Under the pieces are notes generated by a model. That model ran no database searches. It saw nothing but the letters and a program-made list of their open reading frames with translations, and was not told the origin of the DNA. A stretch of 64,000 nucleotides of DNA from Leptospira sp. WS58.C1 (GTDB lineage Bacteria > Spirochaetota > Leptospiria > Leptospirales > Leptospiraceae): the NCBI RefSeq assembly GCF_040833995.1, contig NZ_CP162137.1, positions 3,655,483 to 3,719,482 on the forward strand, read 5' to 3'. The position numbers were made by a program, and so were the translations under genes. Position 1 is the stretch's first letter. Every line of letters starts with the position of its first letter. Below, in pieces: positions 29,366 to 38,433 of this stretch.

Positions 29366-32300
29366 TTACTCCTTCTTTCCGGAAAACCAATAGTAAAACG
29401 CGGGTACCACAAATCTACTGAGCACTGTTGCAGCGATCTCACCGAAAATCAAAGACACCGCGAGACCCTGGAAAATAGGATCGAACAACATTACGGATGC
29501 TCCGACAATCACTGCTGCCGCAGTTAAAAACATTGGACGGAACCTTACTACGCCGGCATCCAATACCGCTTTTTTCAACGGTTTGCCCGCTTCCAATTCG
29601 GCTTGTATAAAATCCACCAGAATGATGGAGTTCCGAACTATTATCCCTGCCCCGGCAATGAATCCGATCATGGAAGTGGCTGTGAAATACGCTCCTGAAA
29701 TCAAATGTCCCGGTATGATCCCTATTAAAGAGATAGGGATCGGAGCCATAATAATGATGGGGAGTTTATAATCTTGGAACCATCCTAAAACGAGAATATA
29801 GATCAGTACCATAACGACGGCGAACGCACCACCAAGATCCCGAAAGACCTCATACGTTATGTACCATTCCCCATCCCATTTTATTACGGGATGTTTCGTG
29901 TTCCACGGAACTTCCGAAGTGAATATCGGATATTGTATTTTCGGGGTAAGGGAAAGGATCCCGTATACTGGAGCTTCTTCTTTTCCTGAAAACTCCGCAG
30001 TAACGTACTCCAGCGGTTTTAAGTTTTTACGATGTAGTATCTTAGAAGGTGAGATTTCTTCCTTACCGATCAGGAACTTAGGAGAAACCGAACCCCCGTA
30101 TTGGGAAGATAGATCCCAATTGGAAAACGACCTAGGAGAAGATCGGAAATCGTTTGGAACGGAAAGGTCGACGGAAATATCCTCGGGATGTTCCGATTCC
30201 GAAAGATAGAATATCGAATTTTCTCCAAAAAAGAATCCGGCATTACGTGCTAGTATGTAAGAAGGAATTCCAACTATTCCTCCTTTTCCGAATTCGAAAG
30301 GAACCTTTATCTTGGGTCTTGTTTCGGAAAGACTGGAATCCAAGTCCACAATCCCTTCTTGATTTTCAGCAATGGATCGGATTTCTTTGGCAACGCGGAT
30401 CCTTTCTTTTTCACTAGGACCGTAGATTTCTACAACGAGTGTCGATAGTACAGGCGGTCCAGGTGGTATTTCTAGAACTTTACTCAGAACGGTGTTCTCA
30501 CTGCTGAATTGTTTCAGAATGGGGCGGATCGATTCTATGATCTCATGACTTTTTTTCTTTCTAGAATCCTTTTCCTTAAGAACGATATGCAAATCAGCTT
30601 TCCATTCATCTCTTCGTAAAAAGGTATGCTTAACCATTCCGGAAAAAGAGAAGGGTGCAGGCTCTCCCGCAAAAATTTGGATCTTCTCAACGTTCTCCTC
30701 CGCTAAAAGCCGCTTCGCAAGATCGGAACTTAACTCTACTGTTTTGGAAAGGGGAGTTCGAGGATCATAGTCCAAGAGAATTTGGAACTCGTCCTTGTCG
30801 TCGAATGGTAGCATTTTTACTTTCACGATCTTAAAAGCGACAAGAGAGACAGCGATCGAAAATAGAACCAGAATTAACAGAACCATTTTCGCCAAGTTTT
30901 TCTTGGATTGCAAAAGCCAACCGGCAATCCTTAGATATAAGGCGTCTAACTTAGATATTTTTCTTTCGGATTCCGATCCGGTATGCTCTTTCAGCAGCCT
31001 TAAACTAACCCAAGGGATGACAGAAAATGCAACTATGAGCGATAGGATCATGGCAAGACTCGCTCCTACCGGTATCGGTTTCATATATGGGCCCATCAGT
31101 CCTCGGACAAATGCCATAGGAAGAATAGCGGCAATCACAGTAAACGTAGCAAGGATCGTTGGATTTCCTACTTCCGAAACCGCATCCAAAATGGCCTTGA
31201 CCTTCCCTCTTTTCCCGGCAAAAGAAAGGTGCCTTTCAATATTTTCCACGACTACGATCGCATCATCTACTAAAATACCGATAGAAAAAATGAGAGCGAA
31301 CAAAGTTACCCGATTGAGAGTATAGTTTAGAAAATAATAAATAAATAATGTGAGAGCCAAAGTGACCGGGATTGCGACAAATACAACAAGGGAAGCGCGA
31401 AAGCCCATCCACAGTGCGATCAATACCGAAACGGATATCGTTGCAATCAATAAATGTTCGATCAATTCTTTCGATTTCAAACCGGCCGTAAGACCGTAAT
31501 CGCGGACAACTGTCAATTTTACTTCTTTAGGAAGGTCCTTTGCAAATTCGTTTGCCCGTTCCCGAATAATGCCGGCAAGAGCCTCCACGTTAGTTCCCTT
31601 TCTTTTCGAAAAAACTATCGTAACAGCATTCTCCGCCGTATTCGGATTTTCTTTCAGAAAGAATAAAGACTGCCTCGTTCTTTCTTCAGGTCCTTCATAA
31701 ATTCGAGCGATATCTCCTAACTTTATCACTCTCCCCCAGCTTTGTTTCACGGGTATTTGTTTGAGATCATTCTCGTTTCGAATGGAGGATCCTATTTCGA
31801 TATCGTAAACTTTTTTGGGATCCCAGTTTTTTCCGGCAGGGAAATCCGAAGAGTTCATCTTCAAACTTTCGGATAATTGAAGAAAATCGACACCGTATTG
31901 TCTCATCCGATCCGGATCGGCAATTACCCGTACCGATTTCTTTCGGCCACCCAACAATTCCACTTTTGAAAGGTCCGGCGTTGAAGATAGTTCACGCGCG
32001 AGAGGAGCGATCAAGCTGCGAAGGGAATAGTCATCTTTTTCCGTAGAGCTAAAAGTAAATGCTAAGAAAGGAACATCGTCGATCGTAAACGAATTAACGG
32101 ATGGCTCGGAAGTGTTCGGAGGAAGTTGATTTTTTATCCCTAAAATTTTATGATGCACCTTCACTAAGGAAGGTTCTAAAGGTTCCCCTACTTTAAATCG
32201 TACGGTAATCATTGATTTATGGTCTTGCGTCGCGGAATATACGAACTCCACTCCCTCCAATCCCCAAACAGCTCTTTCCACGACTTCGGTTACTTTTCTC

Positions 32301-32518
32301 TCCATTTCTTTTGCCGAATATTGGGGGGAAAAGAAAGCTATGTCGACCATCGGAACGGAAATTTGCGGTTCTTCTTCTTTTGGTGTAAGATACACGGCCA
32401 ATATTCCCGCAAAAATGCTAACAGCTGCGAAGATCGGAGTCAGTTTTGAACGGATGAATTTTCCCGCGAGAACTCCCGCAAATCCTTCCGCATTATCTTT
32501 TTTAGTTTCCTGATGCAT
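29366..32518 (-). CDS. RND-family efflux permease
   Basis: A 1050-residue inner-membrane transporter with the duplicated RND plan: TM1 near residue 30, a large periplasmic domain, a TM2-6 block from about 340, a second periplasmic domain and a final TM block to the end. The helix-4 proton relay GILVDDAIVVVENIERHL (adjacent Asp pair) is intact. The start MHQETKKDNAEGF overlaps the TolC-gene stop by 17 bp. The gene is followed by the SQR-like gene after about 56 bp. No periplasmic adaptor (membrane-fusion) gene is present in the operon, which is unusual for a tripartite pump. Substrate is unknown; the operon context points to a sulfur species, or a compound made under sulfide stress. Confidence 0.88.
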   Translation of the reverse strand: MHQETKKDNAEGFAGVLAGKFIRSKLTPIFAAVSIFAGILAVYLTPKEEEPQISVPMVDIAFFSPQYSAKEMERKVTEVVERAVWGLEGVEFVYSATQDHKSMITVRFKVGEPLEPSLVKVHHKILGIKNQLPPNTSEPSVNSFTIDDVPFLAFTFSSTEKDDYSLRSLIAPLARELSSTPDLSKVELLGGRKKSVRVIADPDRMRQYGVDFLQLSESLKMNSSDFPAGKNWDPKKVYDIEIGSSIRNENDLKQIPVKQSWGRVIKLGDIARIYEGPEERTRQSLFFLKENPNTAENAVTIVFSKRKGTNVEALAGIIRERANEFAKDLPKEVKLTVVRDYGLTAGLKSKELIEHLLIATISVSVLIALWMGFRASLVVFVAIPVTLALTLFIYYFLNYTLNRVTLFALIFSIGILVDDAIVVVENIERHLSFAGKRGKVKAILDAVSEVGNPTILATFTVIAAILPMAFVRGLMGPYMKPIPVGASLAMILSLIVAFSVIPWVSLRLLKEHTGSESERKISKLDALYLRIAGWLLQSKKNLAKMVLLILVLFSIAVSLVAFKIVKVKMLPFDDKDEFQILLDYDPRTPLSKTVELSSDLAKRLLAEENVEKIQIFAGEPAPFSFSGMVKHTFLRRDEWKADLHIVLKEKDSRKKKSHEIIESIRPILKQFSSENTVLSKVLEIPPGPPVLSTLVVEIYGPSEKERIRVAKEIRSIAENQEGIVDLDSSLSETRPKIKVPFEFGKGGIVGIPSYILARNAGFFFGENSIFYLSESEHPEDISVDLSVPNDFRSSPRSFSNWDLSSQYGGSVSPKFLIGKEEISPSKILHRKNLKPLEYVTAEFSGKEEAPVYGILSLTPKIQYPIFTSEVPWNTKHPVIKWDGEWYITYEVFRDLGGAFAVVMVLIYILVLGWFQDYKLPIIIMAPIPISLIGIIPGHLISGAYFTATSMIGFIAGAGIIVRNSIILVDFIQAELEAGKPLKKAVLDAGVVRFRPMFLTAAAVIVGASVMLFDPIFQGLAVSLIFGEIAATVLSRFVVPAFYYWFSGKKE

Positions 32519-33932
32519 TGTTATCTCCCGAATAAAGAGTTAGTTGGGCGCGAGTTCTCAAATATTCTAGATCTATGTATTCTTTCCTAGTAAGAGCGTC
32601 CGCGGTCCTAGAAAAACTTTCCGCAAGAGACGTCGCTGGAATATTACCTCTTTTGAATAAAGTCTGAGAAAGGATCAGTTGTTCGTACTGAATGCGATAG
32701 GATTCTTCGGAATCTTTCCCCGCCTGAAAAAGTACCCTTTCCTTTTCGGAAAGAATTTTGAACTCTGAATTTTCTTTCAGCCGCGCTTCTTTCCATTTGG
32801 TTTCCGCGGCCTTTGCTTGGATTTCCGCCTCCTTTTTGGAACCGATATCCGTTGGATTCAATAAGTTCATCTGAAGATAAACTCCCGCATTGTATGAATT
32901 CGCAAAATTTCGATCGCCGGCATAACCGTACGCCTCGGCATAAACACCGACTTTCGGCAAAAATTTGGAATTCTCCATAGAAACTTTATCTTTAGAGATA
33001 CCTGAATATGATTCTAACATTTTCGAAACGGGAGTCCTGACTTCGGAAGCGGAAACCGAGAGGGGTAAATTTTCGTCATAAAATTTGGCTAAAGAGGATT
33101 CCGAAGGCTGGAGATTATCGAGAACTCCGCCCGACATGATTTTTATCGATTCCAAAGACTCTTTTTTATAAAGATCTTTCTCCTTTATCTCAGAAATAAG
33201 CCTAAGCTGAACGGATTTTAACGCCAAGGAGCCTGAATGTCCTACAGGATTCGAAAACGAATCGAGTCTATATGTACTCGAAAATGAACTCAATTGCCGA
33301 AGTATTTTCTCTCGCTCCTTCACTCCCTCGGAAAAGATCAACGATGATCTGAACGCAATGGCTGTCTGAATATATAATGTTTTATTAAAATATTCCGACT
33401 CATGTATTTGCGCTTGTAATTCCTTTTCTTTTATTTCCTTAAAAGCCTCCTTTGAACCGCCTTCATAGAGTGGAAATTCCAGACCTATGGTTCCTCTGGA
33501 ATAACCGTTACTTCCTGGGCGATTCAAAGTGTCTTTGGCGAAGATATTTGCCGAATTCGGATTAAGATTCTGATATAACTGATTATTCGAATCTAAAAAG
33601 TTGGAAAGGTTAGAACGATTACTCGCAGTCGAAAAATCGGATTGGGTTGCCGACCTTTGTCCCAACTTTCCCGTAAAATTCAAAATAGGATCGTCAGTTT
33701 GGTAAGTCCGAACATCCGTATATAATTTCGGAAACCAATGTAATCCGGCCCGATCGCTCGCAGACCTTGCAGCCTCTATTTCCAAATTCTTCGTTCTGAG
33801 AGAAGGCGAATTTGCGGCGACCTTTTCCCATACGGAAGAAAATTCCAAAACCTCTCCAAAAATATCCCCCCACAACGGAGTGACAATTAACGTTCCAGTT
33901 ACTAAAAGCGAACCAAGGGACCGAATTTTCAT
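32502..33932 (-). CDS. TolC-family outer-membrane efflux protein
   Basis: A 476-aa protein with a cleavable signal peptide (LVTGTLIVTPLWG) and the TolC/OEP organisation: two repeats of long helices with beta-strand inserts. Typical features are AANSPSLRTKNLEIEAARSA at the N-terminus, GTIGLEFPLYEGG in the first half and the matching NAGVYLQMNLLNP in the second. It would form the outer-membrane channel for the adjacent RND permease. Its stop overlaps the RND start by 17 bp, and it lies 6 bp after the DUF2892 gene, so all are on one transcript. Confidence 0.85.
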   Translation of the reverse strand: MKIRSLGSLLVTGTLIVTPLWGDIFGEVLEFSSVWEKVAANSPSLRTKNLEIEAARSASDRAGLHWFPKLYTDVRTYQTDDPILNFTGKLGQRSATQSDFSTASNRSNLSNFLDSNNQLYQNLNPNSANIFAKDTLNRPGSNGYSRGTIGLEFPLYEGGSKEAFKEIKEKELQAQIHESEYFNKTLYIQTAIAFRSSLIFSEGVKEREKILRQLSSFSSTYRLDSFSNPVGHSGSLALKSVQLRLISEIKEKDLYKKESLESIKIMSGGVLDNLQPSESSLAKFYDENLPLSVSASEVRTPVSKMLESYSGISKDKVSMENSKFLPKVGVYAEAYGYAGDRNFANSYNAGVYLQMNLLNPTDIGSKKEAEIQAKAAETKWKEARLKENSEFKILSEKERVLFQAGKDSEESYRIQYEQLILSQTLFKRGNIPATSLAESFSRTADALTRKEYIDLEYLRTRAQLTLYSGDNNASGN

Positions 33933-33938
33933 AAATTT

Positions 33939-34169
33939 TTACCTAATAGCCTCGCATTTACGAGGTACTCCAAGTCGAGTCAGGATAAAAGCCATGGGGC
34001 AAAAACCGACTAACGAGAATAGGATCATGTTGATACTCGCTAAAATATTCAGTACCAGTCCCCAAGGACTGATAAAATACGCGATTAAGAGACCCAACAA
34101 AGAAACCGATCCTCCGATTAAGAATAGGATCCGCTCCAAATACCAAATTTTTGCGTTTGATTCACTCAT
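33939..34169 (-). CDS. DUF2892 (YgaP-type) small membrane protein
   Basis: A 76-aa inner-membrane protein with two hydrophobic helices (about 10-32 and 37-60) and a C-terminal GFCPMAFILTRLG, the DUF2892 pattern also found fused to rhodanese in YgaP. The open frame extends to ATG 34202, but that codon overlaps the predicted -10 region of the promoter. ATG 34169 (MSESNAKIWYL), which has a GGGGG box about nine bases upstream, is therefore taken as the start. It is the first gene of the operon. DUF2892 proteins often accompany sulfur-transfer or sulfide-oxidation genes, which agrees with the SQR-like gene. Its biochemical role is unknown. Confidence 0.8.
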   Translation of the reverse strand: MSESNAKIWYLERILFLIGGSVSLLGLLIAYFISPWGLVLNILASINMILFSLVGFCPMAFILTRLGVPRKCEAIR

Positions 34170-34174
34170 TCCAT

Positions 34175-34190
34175 ATACCCCCATAGGTAT
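34175..34190 (-). promoter_or_regulatory. CsoR/CstR-type operator 1
   Basis: ATACCCCCATAGGTAT, an imperfect palindrome with ATACC/GGTAT ends. It lies 6-21 bases upstream of the DUF2892 start codon, over the likely ribosome-binding region. Its centre is 28 bp from operator 2. Confidence 0.72.
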
Positions 34191-34199
34191 GATCATTTC

Positions 34200-34230
34200 C
34201 ATATACCCATAGGGGTATGCTGAATGTCAA
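34200..34230 (-). promoter_or_regulatory. Predicted promoter of the SQR-RND operon
   Basis: Minus strand: TTGACA (34230-34225), then GTATAT or TATATG as a weak -10 with an 18-19 base spacer. The spacer holds operator 2. Transcription would start near 34193, downstream of the ATG at 34202, which therefore cannot be the start codon. Confidence 0.6.
34203..34218 (-). promoter_or_regulatory. CsoR/CstR-type operator 2
   Basis: ATACCCATAGGGGTAT on the plus strand; its reverse complement, ATACCCCTATGGGTAT, nearly matches operator 1. It begins six bases behind the TTGACA box and fills most of the promoter spacer, so a bound repressor would block polymerase directly. Confidence 0.75.
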
Positions 34231-34317
34231 CAAAAAATCGAGAGTAAAGATTTGATATTGCTCAAGCCCGAAAAGGACAGAGCCTAATCGGGGCTGAAAA
34301 AGGATGAAAGGAAGAGA

Positions 34318-34584
34318 TTAGAGAGAAAAAGCGGCTTTAATCGCTTTTTTTAGGTTTTTTTGGATGGAAGAAGGAGCTTTTTTTTCGGAGAAACATTTAT
34401 CCATATAATCCTGTACATAAGCTTCTCCGAATTTCTTTAAAGCCTGGCTGGAAGCCTTTAGAAGAATTATGGTCTTTTCACAATCGTCATCTTTATTGTA
34501 CAGATTCTTCTCGATCGCGTCTAATTGGCCCTTGATCCTATGTAGTCTATGAGTAAGCTGTTTTCTTATTTCATCTAATTCCAT
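34318..34584 (-). CDS. CsoR/FrmR-family repressor, CstR-like
   Basis: An 88-aa all-helical DUF156 repressor. The signature HRLHRIKGQLDAIEKNL is at residues 12-28. Cys35 and Cys64 are present, 29 residues apart, matching the two cysteines of both CsoR and CstR. Residue 60, where copper-sensing CsoR has its ligand His, is Tyr. Loss of that His with both cysteines kept is the pattern of CstR, the persulfide sensor that forms inter-subunit di- or trisulfide links. Operator 3 overlaps its own promoter, implying autoregulation. It is separated from the target operon by about 115 bp and transcribed in the same direction. Copper sensing is less likely, but not excluded by sequence alone. Confidence 0.85.
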   Translation of the reverse strand: MELDEIRKQLTHRLHRIKGQLDAIEKNLYNKDDDCEKTIILLKASSQALKKFGEAYVQDYMDKCFSEKKAPSSIQKNLKKAIKAAFSL

Positions 34585-34589
34585 AATCT

Positions 34590-34605
34590 ATACCCTGTAT
34601 GGTAT
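34590..34605 (-). promoter_or_regulatory. CsoR/CstR-type operator 3, at the repressor gene
   Basis: ATACCCTGTATGGTAT, the same ATACC...GGTAT design as operators 1 and 2, seven bases behind a TTGACA box (34618-34613) and 6-21 bases before the repressor ATG. It suggests negative autoregulation. The very short distance to ATG means that the mRNA may be nearly leaderless. Confidence 0.72.
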
Positions 34606-34703
34606 GATACTTTGTCAAGAATATTATAGAATGAGCGCTTTACCCGCTTCCTCGTAGAAAAAAGAATGGATTTAATGTTAGCAGCCTGAATATTTTCCTT
34701 TGC

Positions 34704-35420
34704 ATGAAAGGCGTTCTTTATCTTTGTTCCTTATTCTTGATCACCTGTATCGGTTCAGCGCAAAGAATGCAACAAACCTATATAAACCATCCGGATATTA
34801 ACAAGGCCTGCTTACGGTTTCTTTTTTCCGACAAATCCGTCTCAAGTGGGAATGAGAGGATCATGTTAGAGACTTTATATAAAATATCGGAACAGAATAT
34901 TCGAGAGGATTACATGACAGGTCAGATCGTCTATGTTCCGGAAGCAGGAGAAGGAAAACATTTTCATTTGAATAAAGACGGAAATATCGAATATTATAGG
35001 ATCAAATATGAAACTTTAAGCGCAGAAGAAGGAACGAAATTCTTTTGTGCGGAAAGACTTCGCTTAGATTTAGAAAAGAAATTTCAAACGACTTCGGCAA
35101 AGTTGAAAGTGAATCCATTGGATACGAAAGCAAGGCTGGAGCTGGAATCAAATTTAGAATCGTACCTAAAATTCTCAAATGCGCTCGAAGGTAAGTCTCA
35201 GATCGTTAGAAACTTTTTATTCTTCACTCTTGGAAAATATATGAAGGGGGACCAAGGCCTACCTGTATCTCCTTGCGACTTCACCCAAAAAATAATAAAA
35301 CCGATCACGATCGCGACTTCAGATCTAACCGACACGGATTCTAAACTTGCGTGGGCAGCCAATATCCAAATTTTTACCGCTTATGAATTGGGATTTTCTA
35401 TGGCTGGGTACTGCAAGTGA
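34704..35420 (+). CDS. Secreted protein of unknown function
   Basis: A 238-aa protein with a signal peptide (MKGVLYLCSLFLITCIGSAQ), probably cleaved after Ala19 or at the Cys for a lipoprotein; the CIGSA context is not a clean lipobox. The mature part is soluble and contains four cysteines (KACLRF, FFCAER, VSPCDF and AGYCK), which suits an exported disulfide protein. I recognise no domain. It is divergent from the CstR-like gene, sharing the roughly 120-bp intergenic region with operator 3, but no operator faces its own start. The function is unknown. Confidence 0.6.
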   Translation: MKGVLYLCSLFLITCIGSAQRMQQTYINHPDINKACLRFLFSDKSVSSGNERIMLETLYKISEQNIREDYMTGQIVYVPEAGEGKHFHLNKDGNIEYYRIKYETLSAEEGTKFFCAERLRLDLEKKFQTTSAKLKVNPLDTKARLELESNLESYLKFSNALEGKSQIVRNFLFFTLGKYMKGDQGLPVSPCDFTQKIIKPITIATSDLTDTDSKLAWAANIQIFTAYELGFSMAGYCK

Positions 35421-35542
35421 ACCTTCGACTAACTTTGTTTAGTTCGTCTTTTTTTGAAAACGGGATCTAGGAACTCCAACATGCATTTATCTGGAGATCG
35501 TTCGTTTTGAGATAAAACAATCTCAATTTCTTTCGATTCTTC

Positions 35543-35570
35543 TTGACCTCAACCGATTCGGTGCAATAAT
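35543..35570 (+). promoter_or_regulatory. Predicted promoter of the acyl-CoA ligase gene
   Basis: TTGACC (35543-35548) and AATAAT (35565-35570) with a 16-base spacer, about 30 bases before ATG 35601. Confidence 0.4.
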
Positions 35571-35600
35571 CTTGGGCCGAGATTTTATGCGGAGAAGTTT

Positions 35601-37214
35601 ATGCGTTCCACAATGATGGATTATCCATTGGTTTTGCCTTCCATTCTAAAAAGAGCAAAAGAGGTTCATCCGCATAAGGAAATCGTTACCAAATGGCATG
35701 ATAATTCCGTCCAAAGACTAACTTACGGTGAATTTTACAAAAGAACGATACGATTAATGAGCGCATTACGAAAGGCGGGCGCAAAACCTGGAGAAGCGAT
35801 CGCCACTTTTTGCTTAAATCATTCGGTTCACTTGGAACTGTATTTTGCGATCCCAAGCATACGTGCAGTTCTCCACACTATCAATATTCGATTATTTCCG
35901 GAACAACTCACTTATATCATCAACGAAGCGAAGGATAAATTTATCTTTGTGGATAAGTCGTTAGCTCCGTCGATCGAAAAGAATTTAAGCCAAATACACG
36001 GCGTGCAAAAGTTTATTATTATAGACGATAAGGAGAATGTTCCCTTCCCGAATCTGCCCAACGCTATCTCTTACGAAGATTTTTTAAAAACGGGAGACGA
36101 TGTCGAAAATTTCGAACCTATCGACGAGTTCGAGGCGGCCGGGATCTGTTACACTTCCGGAACGACCGGAAATCCGAAAGGGGTCGTATATTCTCATAGA
36201 TCTACGTATTTACATTCTATGTCCATCTGCATGGGGGATGCATTGTGTATAAAAGAATCTGAAACTGTTCTTCCAGTGGTCCCCATGTTCCATGTTAATT
36301 CTTGGGGAATACCTTTCGCTTCGGTAATGACCGGATGTAAATTGGTATTTCCTGGAAAACATCTTTTAGGAGCGGCGCTTGCGGAATTATTGGAATCGGA
36401 AGAAGTTACTCTGACTGCAGGAGTTCCTACAGTTTGGAATGTTCTCTACCAACATTTAAAGAAAACGAAATATAATCTCAAACTTCATACTATGGTTGTC
36501 GGCGGTTCTGCCGCGCCTAGAGGTCTGATCGAAGGTTTTGAAAAAGATTTCGGGATTTCTATTCTCCACGCATGGGGAATGACGGAAACTTCTCCCGTTG
36601 GGACAGTTTCTCATCTTCGCGGTTTTATGGAAGAATGGAACGGTGATAAAAGATATTCTTATAGAGCCAAACAAGGTGTTCCTGTTCCAGGGGTAGAGAT
36701 CCGTGCAATCGACGATAATGGTAAAGACGTTCCTAAAGACGGAAAAACTCCCGGTGAACTTTTAGTAAGAGGACCTTGGATCGCCGCTTCTTACAAAAGT
36801 GGAGAATCTCCTGAATCTTTTACTTCGGATGGTTGGTTCCGCACAGGTGATGTTGTGGTCCTAGATGAATTCGGCTATATGCAAATCACAGACCGTAAAA
36901 AGGATCTGATCAAAACTAGGGGGGAATGGATCTCTTCAGTGGATATGGAAAATCTCGTCATGGCAGATCCGGATGTTTTAGAAGCCGCAGTTGTCGGAAG
37001 AAAAGATCCTGTAAGAGACGAAGCCCCGGTTATCTTTGTAGTTCCCGTAGAAGGTAAAAAAGTAGATCCGAAAGAGATTCATGATCGACTCAAAGAACAT
37101 TTTGCTCATTGGCAATTACCGAAGTTAGATGATATTCGGTCGGTTTCTTCGATCCCAAAAACTAGTGTGGGGAAGTTCGATAAGAAAATTCTAAGGAAGG
37201 AATTAGAAGAATAG
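35601..37214 (+). CDS. AMP-dependent acyl-CoA synthetase/ligase
   Basis: Adenylate-forming enzyme, probably a medium- or long-chain fatty acid:CoA ligase. It has the AMP-binding signature [18 protein letters not shown], the A5 motif [12 protein letters not shown], the A7/A8 region [29 protein letters not shown], split here into [12 protein letters not shown] and [13 protein letters not shown], and the catalytic Lys in [13 protein letters not shown] near the C-terminus. The 537-aa length is typical. A GGAG box five bases upstream supports ATG 35601. It is followed 31 bp later by a drug-type MFS gene. The chain length of the substrate cannot be read from the sequence. Confidence 0.9.
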   Translation: MRSTMMDYPLVLPSILKRAKEVHPHKEIVTKWHDNSVQRLTYGEFYKRTIRLMSALRKAGAKPGEAIATFCLNHSVHLELYFAIPSIRAVLHTINIRLFPEQLTYIINEAKDKFIFVDKSLAPSIEKNLSQIHGVQKFIIIDDKENVPFPNLPNAISYEDFLKTGDDVENFEPIDEFEAAGICYTSGTTGNPKGVVYSHRSTYLHSMSICMGDALCIKESETVLPVVPMFHVNSWGIPFASVMTGCKLVFPGKHLLGAALAELLESEEVTLTAGVPTVWNVLYQHLKKTKYNLKLHTMVVGGSAAPRGLIEGFEKDFGISILHAWGMTETSPVGTVSHLRGFMEEWNGDKRYSYRAKQGVPVPGVEIRAIDDNGKDVPKDGKTPGELLVRGPWIAASYKSGESPESFTSDGWFRTGDVVVLDEFGYMQITDRKKDLIKTRGEWISSVDMENLVMADPDVLEAAVVGRKDPVRDEAPVIFVVPVEGKKVDPKEIHDRLKEHFAHWQLPKLDDIRSVSSIPKTSVGKFDKKILRKELEE

Positions 37215-37245
37215 ACCTCTACTAGTCGCATCAAATTCTAGGAGA

Positions 37246-38433
37246 GTGAGCAAATCTAATGGCACTTTAATCCTAATACTTGGTGCATTGACTGCAATTG
37301 CACCCTTTTCGATCGACATGTATCTTCCGGGTATGAATGAGATCGCAAAGGATCTCGGAACTCCGATCTCTGATGTGCAACTAACGTTAACTAGCTTCTT
37401 TTTCGGAATTTCTTTTGGACAATTATTTTATGGCCCAATTATAGATCGTTTCGGTCGTAAAATTCCTCTATTGGTAGGCTTACTGTTATACATCACAAGT
37501 TCCTTGGCATGTGGGTTTTCAAATTCCGTGAATGCATTAATATTTTTCCGATTTCTTCAATCTTTAGGTGCTTGCGCTGGAATGGTAATCCCAAGAGCCG
37601 TGGTAAGAGATGTGTTCTCTCCTCACGAAGGGGCCAAAGTTTTTTCTCAGATCATTTTAGTGATGGGAATTGCGCCGATACTAGCACCCACCGTCGGAGG
37701 ACTTCTTCTTCAATTTGCGAGTTGGAAATGGATATTTTTCACACTCACCGGAATTTCTACTTTAATGCTCTTTGGATCTCTGCTGATTTTCCAAGACAGC
37801 AAAGGAGGAGACTCTTCCATTTCTCTTAAGATCGCTCCGGTAATTCGAGAATATATCGAAGTCTTTTCCAATCCGATCTTCAAAACCTACGTGCTTAGTT
37901 CCGGATTTTCCGCCGCAGTGATGTTTGCGTATATTGCCGGTTCACCGTTTGTGTTTATGGTTTTAAACGGACTATCACAAACCGATTATAGTTATCTGTT
38001 CGGATTTAACGCCTTCGGCCTGATCCTTGCTAGTCAGATCAATCGCATCCTTCTCAAAAAATTGGAAGCCGCGACCATTGTGAAATATGTCGGATTCTCT
38101 TATTTAATACTCTGTTCCTTGCTCGTGATTTTCGAAGTATTCGGTTTCGGATTTATTCCTATGCTTGTTTTGATTTTCTTCCTGGTGAGTGCTTTCGGAC
38201 TCATCGTTCCGAATGCTTCCGCTCTCGCAATGGGCCCCTTTTCCAAAAACGCAGGAAGTGCGTCCGCTTTAATGGGGGCAATACAGATGGTATTTGGTGC
38301 GGTTTCTACAGCGGCAGTTAGCCTTCTTCACGACGGAAGCGCTTATCCGATGATCACGGTAATGTCAATGTCCGGCGTTATGTCTTTAGCTTGCCTGTTT
38401 TTTTTAGGAAAGGACCATAAGAAAATTAAATAA
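37246..38433 (+). CDS. Bcr/CflA-type MFS efflux transporter
   Basis: A 12-helix major facilitator of 395 aa. The first helix (LILGALTAIAPFSIDMYLPGM) and the loop 2-3 motif GPIIDRFGRKIPLLVGL are characteristic of the Bcr/CflA drug-resistance subfamily; RFLQSLGACAGMVIPRAVVRD is the matching motif in helix 4-5. Twelve hydrophobic segments can be counted. The start is GTG 37246, with a GGAG box unusually close (one base between), so initiation may be weak or the start misassigned. Substrates are likely toxic metabolites or drugs; none is identifiable. It ends before the terminator at 38467. Confidence 0.88.
   Translation: MSKSNGTLILILGALTAIAPFSIDMYLPGMNEIAKDLGTPISDVQLTLTSFFFGISFGQLFYGPIIDRFGRKIPLLVGLLLYITSSLACGFSNSVNALIFFRFLQSLGACAGMVIPRAVVRDVFSPHEGAKVFSQIILVMGIAPILAPTVGGLLLQFASWKWIFFTLTGISTLMLFGSLLIFQDSKGGDSSISLKIAPVIREYIEVFSNPIFKTYVLSSGFSAAVMFAYIAGSPFVFMVLNGLSQTDYSYLFGFNAFGLILASQINRILLKKLEAATIVKYVGFSYLILCSLLVIFEVFGFGFIPMLVLIFFLVSAFGLIVPNASALAMGPFSKNAGSASALMGAIQMVFGAVSTAAVSLLHDGSAYPMITVMSMSGVMSLACLFFLGKDHKKIK

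Noticed and set aside
34170..34230. ATG 34202 as start of the DUF2892 protein
   Set aside because: It overlaps the predicted -10 region and lies upstream of the expected transcript start; ATG 34169 is better placed.
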